Of a stretch of DNA of 64,000 nt, positions 34,665-44,377 are shown piece by piece. Both the position numbers and the translations under genes were made by a program. Source of the stretch: Rhizobium tumorigenes. Lineage in GTDB: Bacteria; Pseudomonadota; Alphaproteobacteria; Rhizobiales; Rhizobiaceae. The DNA lies in NCBI RefSeq assembly GCF_003240565.2, contig NZ_CP117259.1, positions 186,001-250,000 of the forward strand, given 5' to 3'. Numbering within the stretch: the stretch's first letter is position 1; each line of letters opens with the position of its first letter. Below the pieces are notes generated by a model. It was not told the origin of the DNA, ran no database searches, and saw nothing but the letters and a program-made list of their open reading frames with translations.

Positions 34665-36161
34665 ATGACCAAAATCAACAGAGCGGCCTGCATCGGCGGT
34701 GGCGTTATCGGCGGGGGGTGGATCGCGCGGTTTCTCTTGGCCGGCATCGACGTCAAGGTGTTCGATCCGCATCCGGACGCGCAGCGGATCGTCGGCGAAG
34801 TGCTGGCCAATGCCGAGCGGGCCTATGCGATGCTGACCGGGGCGCCGCTGCCGGCGCGGGGTCAGCTGACGTTCACGGCAAGCCTCGAGGAAGCGGTTGC
34901 CGATGCGGACTGGATCCAGGAGAGCGTGCCGGAGCGGCTCGACCTCAAGCGCGGCGTGCTTAACCAGATCGATGCGGCCGCCCGGCCGGACGCGCTGATC
35001 GGCTCCTCGACCTCGGGCCTGCTGCCGACCGACCTGCAGCGCGACATGCGCCACCCGGAACGCCTGTTCGTCGCTCATCCCTACAACCCGGTCTACCTGC
35101 TGCCGCTGGTCGAGATCGTCGGTGGCGAGAAGACCTCCGCCGAAACGATCAGGGCGGCAATAGAGCGTCTGGTGCCCATCGGCATGAAGGGCGTCCATAT
35201 CGCCAAGGAGATCGAGGCGTTTGTCGGCGACCGCCTGCTGGAGGCGCTGTGGCGCGAAGCGCTATGGCTGATCAGGGACGATATCTGCACGGTCGAGACG
35301 CTCGACGACGTCATCCGCTATTCCTTCGGCCTGCGCTGGGCGCAGATGGGGCTGTTCGAGACCTACCGTATTGCCGGGGGCGAAGCCGGCATGCGGCATT
35401 TCCTCGCGCAGTTCGGCCCGTGCCTCGCCTGGCCCTGGAGCAAGCTCACCGATGTCGTCGATCTCGACGACGCACTGGTGGAAAAGATCGGCCGGCAATC
35501 CGACGAGCAGGCCGGCGGCCGCTCGATCCGCGAACTCGAGCGCATCCGCGACGAAAACCTCGTCGGCATCCTGCAGACGTTGAAGGGCGGCGACGGCGGC
35601 AGGGGCTGGGGTGCCGGCAAGCTGTTGAAGGATTTCGAGGACGGCCTCTGGGCCGAGGGCGGTAGGCGCGATACGCTGCACGACACGGCGCGGCCGCTGA
35701 CACTGGTCGAGACCAAGGTCAGCCCGGCCTGGGTCGACTATAACGGCCATATGACCGAGCATCGCTACCTGCAGGTGTTCGGCGACACGTCGGATGCGCT
35801 GCTGCGGCTCGTCGGCGTCGATCTCGGCTATGTCAGGGACGGGCACAGCTACTACACCGTCGAGACCCATATCCGGCATCTCGGCGAAGCGAAACTCGGA
35901 CAGCCGATCCATGCCACCTGCCAGGTTCTTTTTGCCGACGACAAGCGGCTGCAGGTTTTCCACACGATCCACAACAGCGAGACGGGCGAAGCGATCGCCA
36001 CCGCCGAGCAGATGCTGCTTCACGTGGATTCCAAGGCTGGCAAGGCGATGCCGGCGCCGGAAATTATCCTGAACAGGATCATGGCCATCGCCGGTGCCCA
36101 TGCGACGCTGCCTCCGCCGGAGGGAGTGGGACGGCATGTCGGGCAGAAACGACAGGGGTAG
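34665..36161 (+). CDS. lcdH: Carnitine 3-dehydrogenase fused to thioesterase domain
   Basis: A 498-residue two-domain protein. Residues 1 to about 315 are a 3-hydroxyacyl-CoA-dehydrogenase-type domain (CIGGGVIGGGWIARF, ESVPERLDLK, SSTSGLLPTD, AHPYNPVYLLPLVEIVGG) that oxidises L-carnitine to 3-dehydrocarnitine with NAD. Residues about 330-498 are a hot-dog thioesterase (KVSPAWVDYNGHMTEHRY), which corresponds to the separate betainyl-CoA thioesterase CdhB of Pseudomonas. Together with the preceding gene, the pathway carnitine to glycine betaine is complete. The ATG at 34665 is preferred because AGGAG lies 5 bases before it; ATG 34650 is an alternative. Confidence 0.9.
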   Translation: MTKINRAACIGGGVIGGGWIARFLLAGIDVKVFDPHPDAQRIVGEVLANAERAYAMLTGAPLPARGQLTFTASLEEAVADADWIQESVPERLDLKRGVLNQIDAAARPDALIGSSTSGLLPTDLQRDMRHPERLFVAHPYNPVYLLPLVEIVGGEKTSAETIRAAIERLVPIGMKGVHIAKEIEAFVGDRLLEALWREALWLIRDDICTVETLDDVIRYSFGLRWAQMGLFETYRIAGGEAGMRHFLAQFGPCLAWPWSKLTDVVDLDDALVEKIGRQSDEQAGGRSIRELERIRDENLVGILQTLKGGDGGRGWGAGKLLKDFEDGLWAEGGRRDTLHDTARPLTLVETKVSPAWVDYNGHMTEHRYLQVFGDTSDALLRLVGVDLGYVRDGHSYYTVETHIRHLGEAKLGQPIHATCQVLFADDKRLQVFHTIHNSETGEAIATAEQMLLHVDSKAGKAMPAPEIILNRIMAIAGAHATLPPPEGVGRHVGQKRQG

Positions 36162-36553
36162 GATGGGGAACGCAATCGGTGCCGCTTGCCCGGGATTCGG
36201 GCCGCGCGGCGACAGCCTGGAGATCGATGGGCGGATTGGCAGGGATGCCGGTCCGCATCGTCGCATCGGGGGTAGTTTCTGTCGCTTTCAACCGCTGCAA
36301 TCGGTCGTGAACCCGCCATTACTGCAGGGTGAAACCGATGGCGGGCGGGCAGCCGATCCGCCGATAAACGTCGAGGATTGCCGCGCATCCGGTCACTAAA
36401 AGATGCGGCGAATTTATCAGGGAGATCGATCAAGGGTTTGAATTGGCTGCTATCTCCGTATAGTCGTCGGCAATGGATCGGACCGGGAAGTTAACGCCGA
36501 AAACGGCAGCCGGGATACGAAGTCTAATAACAACCAGAGAAGAGGAACAGGGA
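36162..36553. other. Intergenic region between carnitine genes and the dipeptide ABC operon
   Basis: 392 bases with no convincing gene. It contains an inverted repeat CCCGCCAT (36312-36319) and ATGGCGGG (36338-36345) with an 18-base loop, a possible 3'-end structure for the carnitine operon (no T run follows). The distal part should hold the promoter and GA-rich leader of the ABC binding-protein gene. Confidence 0.5.
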
Positions 36554-38143
36554 ATGAGCGAGTTTACGAAATATCTGACCGGTCGTGTCACCTCGGGGGG
36601 CATGAACCGCCGCGAATTCATGGGTCGCGCCATGGCCGCCGGTATCACGCTTGCCGCCGCCGACGCGATGTTTGCCACCAGCGCCATGGCGCAGACGCCG
36701 AAAAAGGGCGGCCACCTGAAGCTCGGGCTGGAGGGCGGCTCGTCGACCGACAGCATCGATCCGGCATCGGCTACCTCGCAGGTCATGTTCGTTGCGGTGC
36801 GGACCTGGGGCGACACCCTGGTGGAGACCCATCCGCAGACACGCAAGCCACTTCCGGCACTCGCCGAATCCTGGACATCGTCGCCTGACGCCAAGATCTG
36901 GACATTCAAGATCCGCAAGGGCGTGCAGTTCCACGATGGCAAGGAAATGACCATCGACGACGTGGTCGCCACCCTGCACCGCCATTCCGACGAAAAGTCG
37001 AAGTCCGGCGCTCTCGGCATGATGAAGTCGCTGACTAAGATCGAGAACCAGAACGGCGATCTCGTCATTACCCTCGACCAGGGCAATGCCGACATGCCGG
37101 CGCTCCTGACCGACTACCACCTCGTCATCCAGCCGAACGGCGGCATGGACAACCCGACGGCGGCGATCGGCACCGGCGCCTACAAGGTGGCCAACTTCCA
37201 GGCCGGCGTGCGCATGACCTTCGAGAAGAACCCGAACGACTGGCGCACGGATCGCGGTTATGTCGACAGCGTCGAGCTGATCACCATGAACGACGCGACA
37301 GCCCGCGTCGCCGCGCTTACCTCCGGCCAGGTCCACTGCATCAACCGCATCGATCCGAAGACGGTAAATCTTCTGAAACGCGTCCCGAACGTCCAGCTTC
37401 TGACGACGGCCGGCGGCGGTCACTACGTCTTCATCATGCACTGCAACACCGCACCGTTCGACAACAACGACCTGCGTCTCGCGCTGAAATACGCCATCGA
37501 CCGCGAGGAAATGGTCAAGCGCATCCTTGGCGGCTACGGCTCGCTCGGCAACGACTTCCCGATCAACAGCACCTATGCGCTGTTTCCAGATGGCATCGAG
37601 CAGCGCAAGTACGATCCGGACAAGGCGAAGTTCCACTACAAGAAGTCCGGCCATGACGGTTCGATCCTGATGCGGACCTCGGAAGTTGCCTTCCCCGGTG
37701 CCGTCGATGCCTCCGTGCTGTTCCAGCAGAGCGCCAAGAAGGCCGGCATCAACCTCGAGATCAAGCGCGAGCCGGCCGATGGCTACTGGACCAACGTCTG
37801 GAACAAGCAGCCGTTCAGCGCCTCCTACTGGGGCAGCCGCGCGACGCAGGACCAGTTCTATTCCGGCGCCTATCTGTCCACCGCTGACTGGAACGACACC
37901 CGTTTCAAGCGCCCGGATTTCGACAAGCTGCTGGTATCAGCCCGCGCCGAACTGGACGAGACCAAGCGCAAGGACCTCTATCGCCAGATGGCCATGATGG
38001 TCCGCGACGAAGGCGGCACCATCCTGCCGATGTTCAACGACTTCGTGAACGCCGGTTCTAAGAAGCTGATGAACTATGTCCAGGACATCGGCAACGACAT
38101 GTCGAACGGTTATGTTGCCACCCGCGTCTGGCTCGACGCCTGA
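36554..38143 (+). CDS. Dipeptide/oligopeptide-type ABC substrate-binding protein, Tat-exported
   Basis: A 529-residue family 5 solute-binding protein. A twin-arginine signal is visible (NRREFMGRA, then a hydrophobic stretch ending SAMAQ), so it is exported folded. The domain begins KKGGHLKLGLEGGSSTDSID and shows TSSPDAKIWTFKIRKGVQFH and DNNDLRLALKYAIDREEMV. Such proteins bind peptides, opines, or glycine-betaine-like and other small compounds. The ATG at 36554 has a GAGGAACAGGGA leader. It starts an operon of binding protein, two permeases and a double ATPase; proximity to the carnitine genes hints at a related ligand but is not proof. Confidence 0.88.
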   Translation: MSEFTKYLTGRVTSGGMNRREFMGRAMAAGITLAAADAMFATSAMAQTPKKGGHLKLGLEGGSSTDSIDPASATSQVMFVAVRTWGDTLVETHPQTRKPLPALAESWTSSPDAKIWTFKIRKGVQFHDGKEMTIDDVVATLHRHSDEKSKSGALGMMKSLTKIENQNGDLVITLDQGNADMPALLTDYHLVIQPNGGMDNPTAAIGTGAYKVANFQAGVRMTFEKNPNDWRTDRGYVDSVELITMNDATARVAALTSGQVHCINRIDPKTVNLLKRVPNVQLLTTAGGGHYVFIMHCNTAPFDNNDLRLALKYAIDREEMVKRILGGYGSLGNDFPINSTYALFPDGIEQRKYDPDKAKFHYKKSGHDGSILMRTSEVAFPGAVDASVLFQQSAKKAGINLEIKREPADGYWTNVWNKQPFSASYWGSRATQDQFYSGAYLSTADWNDTRFKRPDFDKLLVSARAELDETKRKDLYRQMAMMVRDEGGTILPMFNDFVNAGSKKLMNYVQDIGNDMSNGYVATRVWLDA

Positions 38144-38268
38144 GACTGAAACCGGGCGGCCGATGCGCCGTCCGCCAGACTGGAGTGTGGATCGCGGGCG
38201 TCTCGCCCCCGATCCACCCCCTCAAGTTTCAGAAAAGCCCTATCCGTTTCAGAAAAGGCGGTCAGCCC

Positions 38269-39276
38269 ATGTCCAATTCGATCGACACCGACGGTCTTCC
38301 CGGCCGCAGGCTGCGCGAGAAGTTTCCACTGGCGGCGCTGATCCTCGAGCGTCTCATCCTCAGCATCGTCCTGCTGTTTGCCGTCTCGCTGCTGATCTTC
38401 GTCGGCCTGCAGGCGCTGCCCGGCGATTTTGCCTCCACCTATCTCGGCCAGTCGGCGACGCCGCAGGCCATCGCCAACATTCGCGATCAGCTAGGCCTCA
38501 ACCAGCCGCTCCTGTCGCGCTATTTCTCATGGCTCGGCCATGCCATGGTCGGCGACTTCGGCACCTCCTGGGCGAGCCAGAATTCGGTGAGCGAGCAGAT
38601 CGGCCTGAGGCTCGGAAATTCGCTGTTTCTCGCCGGATTTGCGGCATTGATCTCGGTGCCGCTGGCCGTCGGGCTAGGCATGCTGTCGGTGCATTTCCGC
38701 AACCGGCTGCCGGACAAGATCATCAACATCGTATCGCTGGCGGCGATCTCGCTGCCGGAGTTCTTCATCGGCTACCTGCTGATCATGTTCTTCGCCGTCA
38801 AGTTCGGCGTCGCCACCTTCCCCGCCACCGTCTATGCCGAAATGAACCTCTACGACCGCCTGCAGGCAATTGCCCTGCCGACGGCGACGCTTGTTCTCGT
38901 CGTGCTCGCCCACATGATGCGGATGACGCGGGCAGCGATCCTCTCGGTGATGTCGTCGGCCTATATGGAGACGGCGGAACTGAAAGGCCTCAGCGCCTTC
39001 CGCTCCATCGTCCGGCATGCGGCGCCGAATGCGCTGGCGCCGATCATCAACGTCGTGGCGCTGAACCTTGCCTACCTCGTCGTCGGCGTGGTCGTGGTCG
39101 AGGTGGTGTTCGTCTATCCCGGCATGGGCCAGTACATGGTGGACGCCGTGACAGTGCGCGACATGCCCGTCGTCCAGGCTTGCGGCCTGATCTTTGCTGC
39201 CGTCTACATCCTCTTGAACATGGTGGCCGACATCCTTGCCATTGTCGCCAACCCCCGTCTGAGGCATCCGCGATGA
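38269..39276 (+). CDS. Dipeptide-type ABC transporter permease (DppB-like)
   Basis: A 335-residue permease with six membrane helices. DppB-type marks are GDFASTYLGQSATPQAIANI, GLNQPLLSRYFSWLGHAMVGDFGTSW (read in parts) and the EAA loop METAELKGLSAFRSIVRHAAPNA. AAGGCGG precedes the ATG at 38269 by 7 bases. It overlaps the next permease by four bases (ATGA). Confidence 0.92.
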   Translation: MSNSIDTDGLPGRRLREKFPLAALILERLILSIVLLFAVSLLIFVGLQALPGDFASTYLGQSATPQAIANIRDQLGLNQPLLSRYFSWLGHAMVGDFGTSWASQNSVSEQIGLRLGNSLFLAGFAALISVPLAVGLGMLSVHFRNRLPDKIINIVSLAAISLPEFFIGYLLIMFFAVKFGVATFPATVYAEMNLYDRLQAIALPTATLVLVVLAHMMRMTRAAILSVMSSAYMETAELKGLSAFRSIVRHAAPNALAPIINVVALNLAYLVVGVVVVEVVFVYPGMGQYMVDAVTVRDMPVVQACGLIFAAVYILLNMVADILAIVANPRLRHPR

Positions 39277-40100
39277 GATTGAGAGAGATCCCCATCACCG
39301 CCTGGGTCGGCATGGCAGGCATCCTGCTGGCGCTGGTCTGCGCCATATTCGCGCCGTGGATCGCCCCGCATGGCGAGACCGAGGTCGTCGGCGAGGTCTG
39401 GGCGCCGGCCGACGGGCAATTCTACTTCGGGCTCGACAATCTCGGCCGCGACATTCTCTCGCGCCTGATCTTCGGCGCCCGTACGACGCTGTCCGTGGCG
39501 CTCGGTGCGACGCTGATCTCGTTCTCGCTCGGCATCATTCTGTCGTTTACCGCGGCCGTCTCGCGCGGCGTGATCGACACCGTGCTGTCGCGCTTCAACG
39601 ACCTGATGATGTCGATCCCGACGCTGATCTTCGCGCTGGTGGTTCTGGCGGTGCTGCCGCAGAACCTGGTCGTGCTGATCCTGGTCATGGCTGTTCTCGA
39701 CAGTACCCGCGTCTACCGTCTCGGTCGCGCCGTGGCGCTCGACGTGGCGGTCATGGAGTTCGTCGAGGCGGCAAAGCTGCGTGGCGAAGGCAAGATCTGG
39801 ATCATCTTTCGCGAAATCCTGCCAAACACGCTGTCGCCGCTGCTGGCGGAGTTCGGCCTGCGCTTTGCCTTCGCCATCCTGTTTCTTTCCACCCTCTCCT
39901 TCCTTGGTCTCGGCATCCAGCCGCCGACTGCAGACTGGGGCGGCATGGTGAAAGACAACAAGGACGGCATCATTTTCGGCATCACTGCTGCGCTCCTGCC
40001 CGGCGGGGCCATCGCGGCGCTCGCCATCTGTGTCAATCTGGTGGTCGACTGGCTGTTGAAGCGGACGTCCAGCCTCAAGGGAGGACGTGGCGATGCCTGA
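39273..40100 (+). CDS. Dipeptide-type ABC transporter permease (DppC-like)
   Basis: A 275-residue second permease of the system, with the DppC N-terminal OppC-like helix, FGLDNLGRDILSRLIFGARTTL (a conserved block) and the EAA loop VEAAKLRGEGKIWIIFREILPNT (in part). The start at 39273 overlaps the first permease stop (ATGA). Its 3' end overlaps the ATPase gene by 8 bases, so all four transporter genes are coupled. Confidence 0.92.
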   Translation: MRLREIPITAWVGMAGILLALVCAIFAPWIAPHGETEVVGEVWAPADGQFYFGLDNLGRDILSRLIFGARTTLSVALGATLISFSLGIILSFTAAVSRGVIDTVLSRFNDLMMSIPTLIFALVVLAVLPQNLVVLILVMAVLDSTRVYRLGRAVALDVAVMEFVEAAKLRGEGKIWIIFREILPNTLSPLLAEFGLRFAFAILFLSTLSFLGLGIQPPTADWGGMVKDNKDGIIFGITAALLPGGAIAALAICVNLVVDWLLKRTSSLKGGRGDA

Positions 40101-41724
40101 GCTGCTTTCGGTACGCGGCCTGAAGATCGAGGCCACCAGCTATCCGCCCGGCGAACCGCCGAAGCGCGTGACTATCGTCGACGATGTCTCTTTCGATCTC
40201 GCCAAGGGCAAGGTGCTCGGCCTCATCGGCGAATCCGGCGCGGGCAAGTCGACCATCGGCCTGTCGGCACTTGCCTACGGTCGCGGGGGCGCCGAGATCA
40301 CCGGCGGGGAAGTGCTGCTCGACGGTGAGAACCTTCTGGCGCTTGGCAAATCCGGCATCCGCCGGGTGCGCGGCGCCCGCGTCTGCTACGTGGCACAATC
40401 GGCTGCGGCCGCCTTCAATCCGGCGCACCGGCTCGGCGGACAGGTCATTGAGGCCTCCGTCAAGCACGGCCTGATGACCAGGGAAGAGGCCCGGACCCGC
40501 GCGCTCTATCTATTTCGTGTCCTCGGCCTGCCCAACCCCGAGACGTTTGGCGAGCGCTATCCGCATCAGGTCTCCGGCGGGCAATTGCAGCGCGCCATGA
40601 CCGCGATGGCGCTGTGCTCCAACCCGGAGCTGATCGTCTTCGACGAGCCGACCACGGCGCTCGACGTGACGACCCAGATCGACGTCCTCGCCGCCATCAA
40701 GCACGCCATCGAGGCGACCAACACGGCGGCCCTCTATATCACCCATGACCTTGCCGTCGTTGCCCAGATTTCAGACGACATCATGGTGTTACGCAACGGC
40801 AAGACAGTGGAATACGGCACCGCCCAGCAAATCATCGAGGCGCCGCGCGAGGCCTATACGCAGGCGCTCGTCAACGTCCGCCAGGCGCTGCGGACCGAGG
40901 CTGCCGTCCAGACGGACACGCTGCTGAAGGTCGAGAACATCACTGCCGGCTATTCGAACGGCTTCAAGGTGCTGTTCGACGTCACGCTGCATGTGCCGAA
41001 GGGCCAGACGCTGGCGATCGTCGGTGAATCCGGGTCCGGAAAATCTACGCTGGCGCGCGTCATAACGGGCCTGCTGCCGCCCCAGCAGGGCAGCGTCTCG
41101 TTCGACGGCAAATCGCTGTCGCCGGCGCTGAACGGGCGCTCGAACGACGATCTTCGGCGCATCCAGCTGATCTACCAGATGGCCGACACGGCGATGAACC
41201 CGCGCCAGACGGTGCGCGATATCATCGGCCGGCCGCTGACCTTCTATTATGGCCTGCGCGGCGCGGCAAAGACAGCCCGGGTGAAAGAGCTTCTCGAGCA
41301 GATCGAGATGGGCACCGGTTTCGTCGATCGCTATCCGGCCGAACTCTCCGGCGGCCAGAAGCAGCGCGTCGCCATCGCCCGTGCGCTTGCCGCCAATCCG
41401 GAGCTGATCCTTTGCGACGAGCCGACCTCGGCGCTGGATCCGCTGGTCGCGGAAGGCATCCTCAACCTGCTGATGAAGCTGCAGGAGGAAAAGCAGCTCT
41501 CCTACATCTTCATCACCCACGACATCGCCATCGTGCGCGCCATCGCCGACAGCGTCGCCGTCATGCATCGCGGCAAGCTGGTGCGGTTCGGCCCGAAATC
41601 GACGGTGCTATCGCCACCCTTCGATGACTACACCGACCTGTTGCTGAAATCGGTGCCGGAAATGGAGATCGGCTGGCTGGAGAAGGTGCTGACGACGCGG
41701 AAGATGGAGAGCGCCGGGAATTGA
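40093..41724 (+). CDS. Dipeptide-type ABC transporter, double ATPase
   Basis: A 543-residue ATPase with two nucleotide-binding domains in tandem, equivalent to DppD plus DppF. The first has [17 protein letters not shown] and [12 protein letters not shown]; the second has [17 protein letters not shown] and [12 protein letters not shown]. Each is followed by an H-loop ([18 protein letters not shown]). AGGGAGG lies 7 bases before the ATG at 40093; a GTG six bases earlier is possible. Both sites look catalytically intact. Confidence 0.93.
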   Translation: MPELLSVRGLKIEATSYPPGEPPKRVTIVDDVSFDLAKGKVLGLIGESGAGKSTIGLSALAYGRGGAEITGGEVLLDGENLLALGKSGIRRVRGARVCYVAQSAAAAFNPAHRLGGQVIEASVKHGLMTREEARTRALYLFRVLGLPNPETFGERYPHQVSGGQLQRAMTAMALCSNPELIVFDEPTTALDVTTQIDVLAAIKHAIEATNTAALYITHDLAVVAQISDDIMVLRNGKTVEYGTAQQIIEAPREAYTQALVNVRQALRTEAAVQTDTLLKVENITAGYSNGFKVLFDVTLHVPKGQTLAIVGESGSGKSTLARVITGLLPPQQGSVSFDGKSLSPALNGRSNDDLRRIQLIYQMADTAMNPRQTVRDIIGRPLTFYYGLRGAAKTARVKELLEQIEMGTGFVDRYPAELSGGQKQRVAIARALAANPELILCDEPTSALDPLVAEGILNLLMKLQEEKQLSYIFITHDIAIVRAIADSVAVMHRGKLVRFGPKSTVLSPPFDDYTDLLLKSVPEMEIGWLEKVLTTRKMESAGN

Positions 41725-41820
41725 GTTGTGATGCGGGTTTGGAAAGATGCCCGGGAAAGTGTGGTATAGTCCGTGCGGTTCTGCCTGACATCCCGGAGTT
41801 TCCTGGGCCTAGTTCAATCT

Positions 41821-41924
41821 CTCCCTCATACCTATGCTCGTCACAGGTATGAGGGAGTTGAGGAGTCTTTTGCACCCAAGGACTTGGGTGCGCTGGATTC
41901 CTGTGACGAGCACAGGAATGAGGG
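41821..41924. repeat. Composite palindromic repeat element, variant copy C
   Basis: A diverged copy of the elements at 31.7-32.1 kb. The left part (41821-41857) has become a self-complementary hairpin, CTCCCTCATACC / GGTATGAGGGAG. The centre has a second hairpin GCACCCAAG/CTTGGGTGC (41872-41891). The right part (41893-41924) is the standard arm. It lies between the ABC operon and the antitoxin-like gene. Confidence 0.7.
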
Positions 41925-41967
41925 TGGTGAGTGTCGTGCTCTCCAGCCCCTCCTCAAGCATTTGCCA

Positions 41968-42056
41968 CTCGTCATGCTCGGGCCTGTCCCGAGCATCTGC
42001 GGACGGTCATGAAACTGGCTTCGGCAGATCCTCGGGACAGGCCCGAGGACGACGAG
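41968..42056. repeat. RIME-like double palindrome
   Basis: Two 33-base arms (41968-42000 and 42024-42056) are inverted repeats of each other with three mismatches, and each arm is itself a hairpin (CTCGGGCCTGTCCCGAG in the left). In each arm the mismatches are paired by compensating changes (ATGC...GCAT versus ATCC...GGAT), a sign of selection for the fold. The layout of two large palindromes in about 100 bases matches what is known of Rhizobium-specific intergenic mosaic elements; identity to a named RIME class is not proven. Confidence 0.65.
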
Positions 42057-42116
42057 AGGTGAGTTCTCAAACTGTCGGCAAACGCATACCGTGGAAAACA
42101 CTCTAGGAGGCGAGAC

Positions 42117-42317
42117 CTGCGTGAGATCGAGCTCGAGAAGGCGCAGAAAAAGTTGTCCGCGCTTGTTAAGGATGCGGTGGCAAGCGAGCCCACAATCATC
42201 ACTCGCAACGGCGAGAAAGTGGCGATCATCCTTTCCCTGGATGATTACCGAAATCTACCCGGCGTCCGGTTTGGTATGGACGTGCTTGCCGATGAAGACA
42301 GCCAACCGCAGGAATGA
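42117..42317 (+). CDS. Phd/YefM-like antitoxin, orphan, CTG start or decayed
   Basis: A 66-codon frame encodes LREIELEKAQKKLSALVKDA, then EPTIITRNGEKVAIILSLDDY, the typical Phd/YefM antitoxin fold, followed by a short acidic tail. No ATG, GTG or TTG is suitably placed, but a perfect AGGAGG (42105-42110) lies 6 bases before a CTG codon exactly where the family starts. Either CTG initiates or the start codon was lost by mutation. No RelE/Doc toxin gene follows; the next gene is a CocE-type hydrolase 59 bases on. The gene borders two palindromic repeats, which may have disrupted a former toxin-antitoxin pair. Confidence 0.6.
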   Translation: MREIELEKAQKKLSALVKDAVASEPTIITRNGEKVAIILSLDDYRNLPGVRFGMDVLADEDSQPQE

Positions 42318-42376
42318 AAGCCAGAAGACTGTTGAATGCCTGAGACCCTTGCAGATCGCCTTTGAAATGGAATGCC

Positions 42377-44377
42377 ATGACTGACCGCCCCTTCACCGTC
42401 ATCGAAAACCAGTGGATCACGCTTGCCGATGGCACGCGGCTCGCTGCCCGTATCTGGATGCCCGACAATGCCGAGGCGGATCCGGTGCCGGCGGTGTTCG
42501 AGTTCCTGCCGTATCGCAAGCGTGATGGAACCAGCCCGCGCGACGAATCCACCTATCCTGTGTTTGCGGCCGCCGGTATTGCCGGGGTGCGCGTCGATAT
42601 CCGGGGGTCGGGCGAATCCGATGGCGTCATCGATGGCGAATATACCGAGCTGGAGCTCGCCAACGCCTGCGAGCTGATCGCATGGATCGCGGCGCAGTCC
42701 TGGTCGAATGGGTCTGTCGGCATGATGGGGATTTCCTGGGGTGGCTTCAACTGCCTGCAGGCGGCAGCCCTCAATCCGCCGGCGCTGAAGGCGGTGATCT
42801 CGATCGCCTCGACCGTCGATCGCTATAATGACGACATTCACTACAAGGACGGCTGCCATCTCTCGGCGCAGCTCTCCTGGGCGGCGACCATGCTCGCCTA
42901 CCAGTCGCGCGCACCCGACCCCGAGATCGTCGGCGAGCGCTGGCGCGAGATGTGGATGGAGCGGCTGGAAAACGAGCCCTTCTTCATGGAGGAATGGTTG
43001 CAGCACCAGCGTCGCGACGCATTCTGGCAACATGGATCGATCAGCGACGATTTCTCGGCCTTCAAGGTTCCGGCCCTTGTAATCGCCGGGTGGGCCGATG
43101 GTTACCGCAACACACCGCTGAAAGCCGTCGAGGGACTGGGCGGCAAGGCCAAGGCGCTGATCGGCCCATGGGTGCACAAATATCCGCATTTCGCCTGGCC
43201 GAAACCGCGTGCCGATTTCCATGGCGAGGCGATTGCCTGGTGGAACCGCTGGCTGCGCGGCGAGGACAACGGTATCGAAAACCTCCCGCAGGTGCGTGCC
43301 TTCACGCTTGATGCCCCGAAGCCCGCGACCCGCCGCGATGTCGATCCCGGCTTCTGGGTTTCCAAGCCCGAATGGCAGCAACCGGAGATGCAGTGCTTTT
43401 ATGTCGAGCAATTCGGGACGCTGATGGAAGGGGTGCCGATCCCGCATGCGCCGGAGCACCCGGTCTTCCTGAAGTCGCCGCTCGACACGGGCACCGCATC
43501 CGGCGAATGGTTCACCCTCAAGCCGGATGCCGAGATGGCACTCGACCAGCGCGGCGACGATGGCGGCTCGCTGGTGTTCCAGACGCCGGTGCTGACGGAA
43601 GCCCATGACTTCCTCGGGCGCCCCGAACTGACGCTGACGGTCCGCGCGCACGCCGAACTTGCCAATCTCTGCGCCCGCATCGTCGATATCCATCCGGACG
43701 GCACCGCGACGCGAGTGACCTTTGGCGTTCTCAATCTCGCCCATCGTGACAGCAATGCCGAGCCGCAGCCAATGGTGCCGGGCGAGCCGACGCAGATCCG
43801 CCTAGTGCTCGATGCCTGCGGCTATCGCTTCCAGGCCGGCCACCGCATCCGCCTGTCGCTGTCGACTGCCTACTGGCCGATGCTGCTGCCGCCACCCGTC
43901 GACGAAGGCGTGACCATCGATCTCGCCTCTATAGGATTGGCTATGCCGCTGCTCGGCGAACACCAGCTGTTCGAGATGAAACAGCCGGATAACCCCGATC
44001 CGCTGCCGAAGTATATCGAGCACAAGCCCGGCGAGACGAAGCGCCAGGTCGTGCGCGATCTCTCCGCCGGTCGCACGGATTATTGCGTCTATGAAGATAC
44101 CGGCCTGTTCGAGCATCCCGGCACCGGCCTGTCGACGCGCCAGCTGCGTGACGAGGTGTGGTCGATCTCCGCCAACGATCCGTTGTCTATGAAGGGCAAA
44201 TCGGTGTGGACCTGCGACATGCAGCGGCCCGGCTGGTTCGTCCGCACCGTGTCGACCGCGACGATTGCCTGCACGGCGACGGAGTGGCTGATCGGCGGTT
44301 CGGTCATCGGCTACGAGGGCGAGGCGAAGGTCTTCGAGAAGACCTTCGACAAGGCCGTGCCGCGCGACATGATGTGA
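42377..44377 (+). CDS. CocE/NonD family hydrolase (X-Pro dipeptidyl-peptidase S15 type)
   Basis: A 666-residue alpha/beta hydrolase. The N-terminal catalytic domain has DIRGSGESDG and the nucleophile elbow GISWGGF (Ser120), with acid and base candidates in AGWADGYRN and GPWVHKYPH. A helical cap and a C-terminal jelly-roll domain follow, as in cocaine esterase and glutaryl acylase. It may hydrolyse an ester or peptide; its place after a peptide-type importer would fit. The ATG at 42377 is used; TTG at 42362 is also in frame. Its stop abuts the stop of the convergent hydrolase with no gap. Confidence 0.87.
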   Translation: MTDRPFTVIENQWITLADGTRLAARIWMPDNAEADPVPAVFEFLPYRKRDGTSPRDESTYPVFAAAGIAGVRVDIRGSGESDGVIDGEYTELELANACELIAWIAAQSWSNGSVGMMGISWGGFNCLQAAALNPPALKAVISIASTVDRYNDDIHYKDGCHLSAQLSWAATMLAYQSRAPDPEIVGERWREMWMERLENEPFFMEEWLQHQRRDAFWQHGSISDDFSAFKVPALVIAGWADGYRNTPLKAVEGLGGKAKALIGPWVHKYPHFAWPKPRADFHGEAIAWWNRWLRGEDNGIENLPQVRAFTLDAPKPATRRDVDPGFWVSKPEWQQPEMQCFYVEQFGTLMEGVPIPHAPEHPVFLKSPLDTGTASGEWFTLKPDAEMALDQRGDDGGSLVFQTPVLTEAHDFLGRPELTLTVRAHAELANLCARIVDIHPDGTATRVTFGVLNLAHRDSNAEPQPMVPGEPTQIRLVLDACGYRFQAGHRIRLSLSTAYWPMLLPPPVDEGVTIDLASIGLAMPLLGEHQLFEMKQPDNPDPLPKYIEHKPGETKRQVVRDLSAGRTDYCVYEDTGLFEHPGTGLSTRQLRDEVWSISANDPLSMKGKSVWTCDMQRPGWFVRTVSTATIACTATEWLIGGSVIGYEGEAKVFEKTFDKAVPRDMM

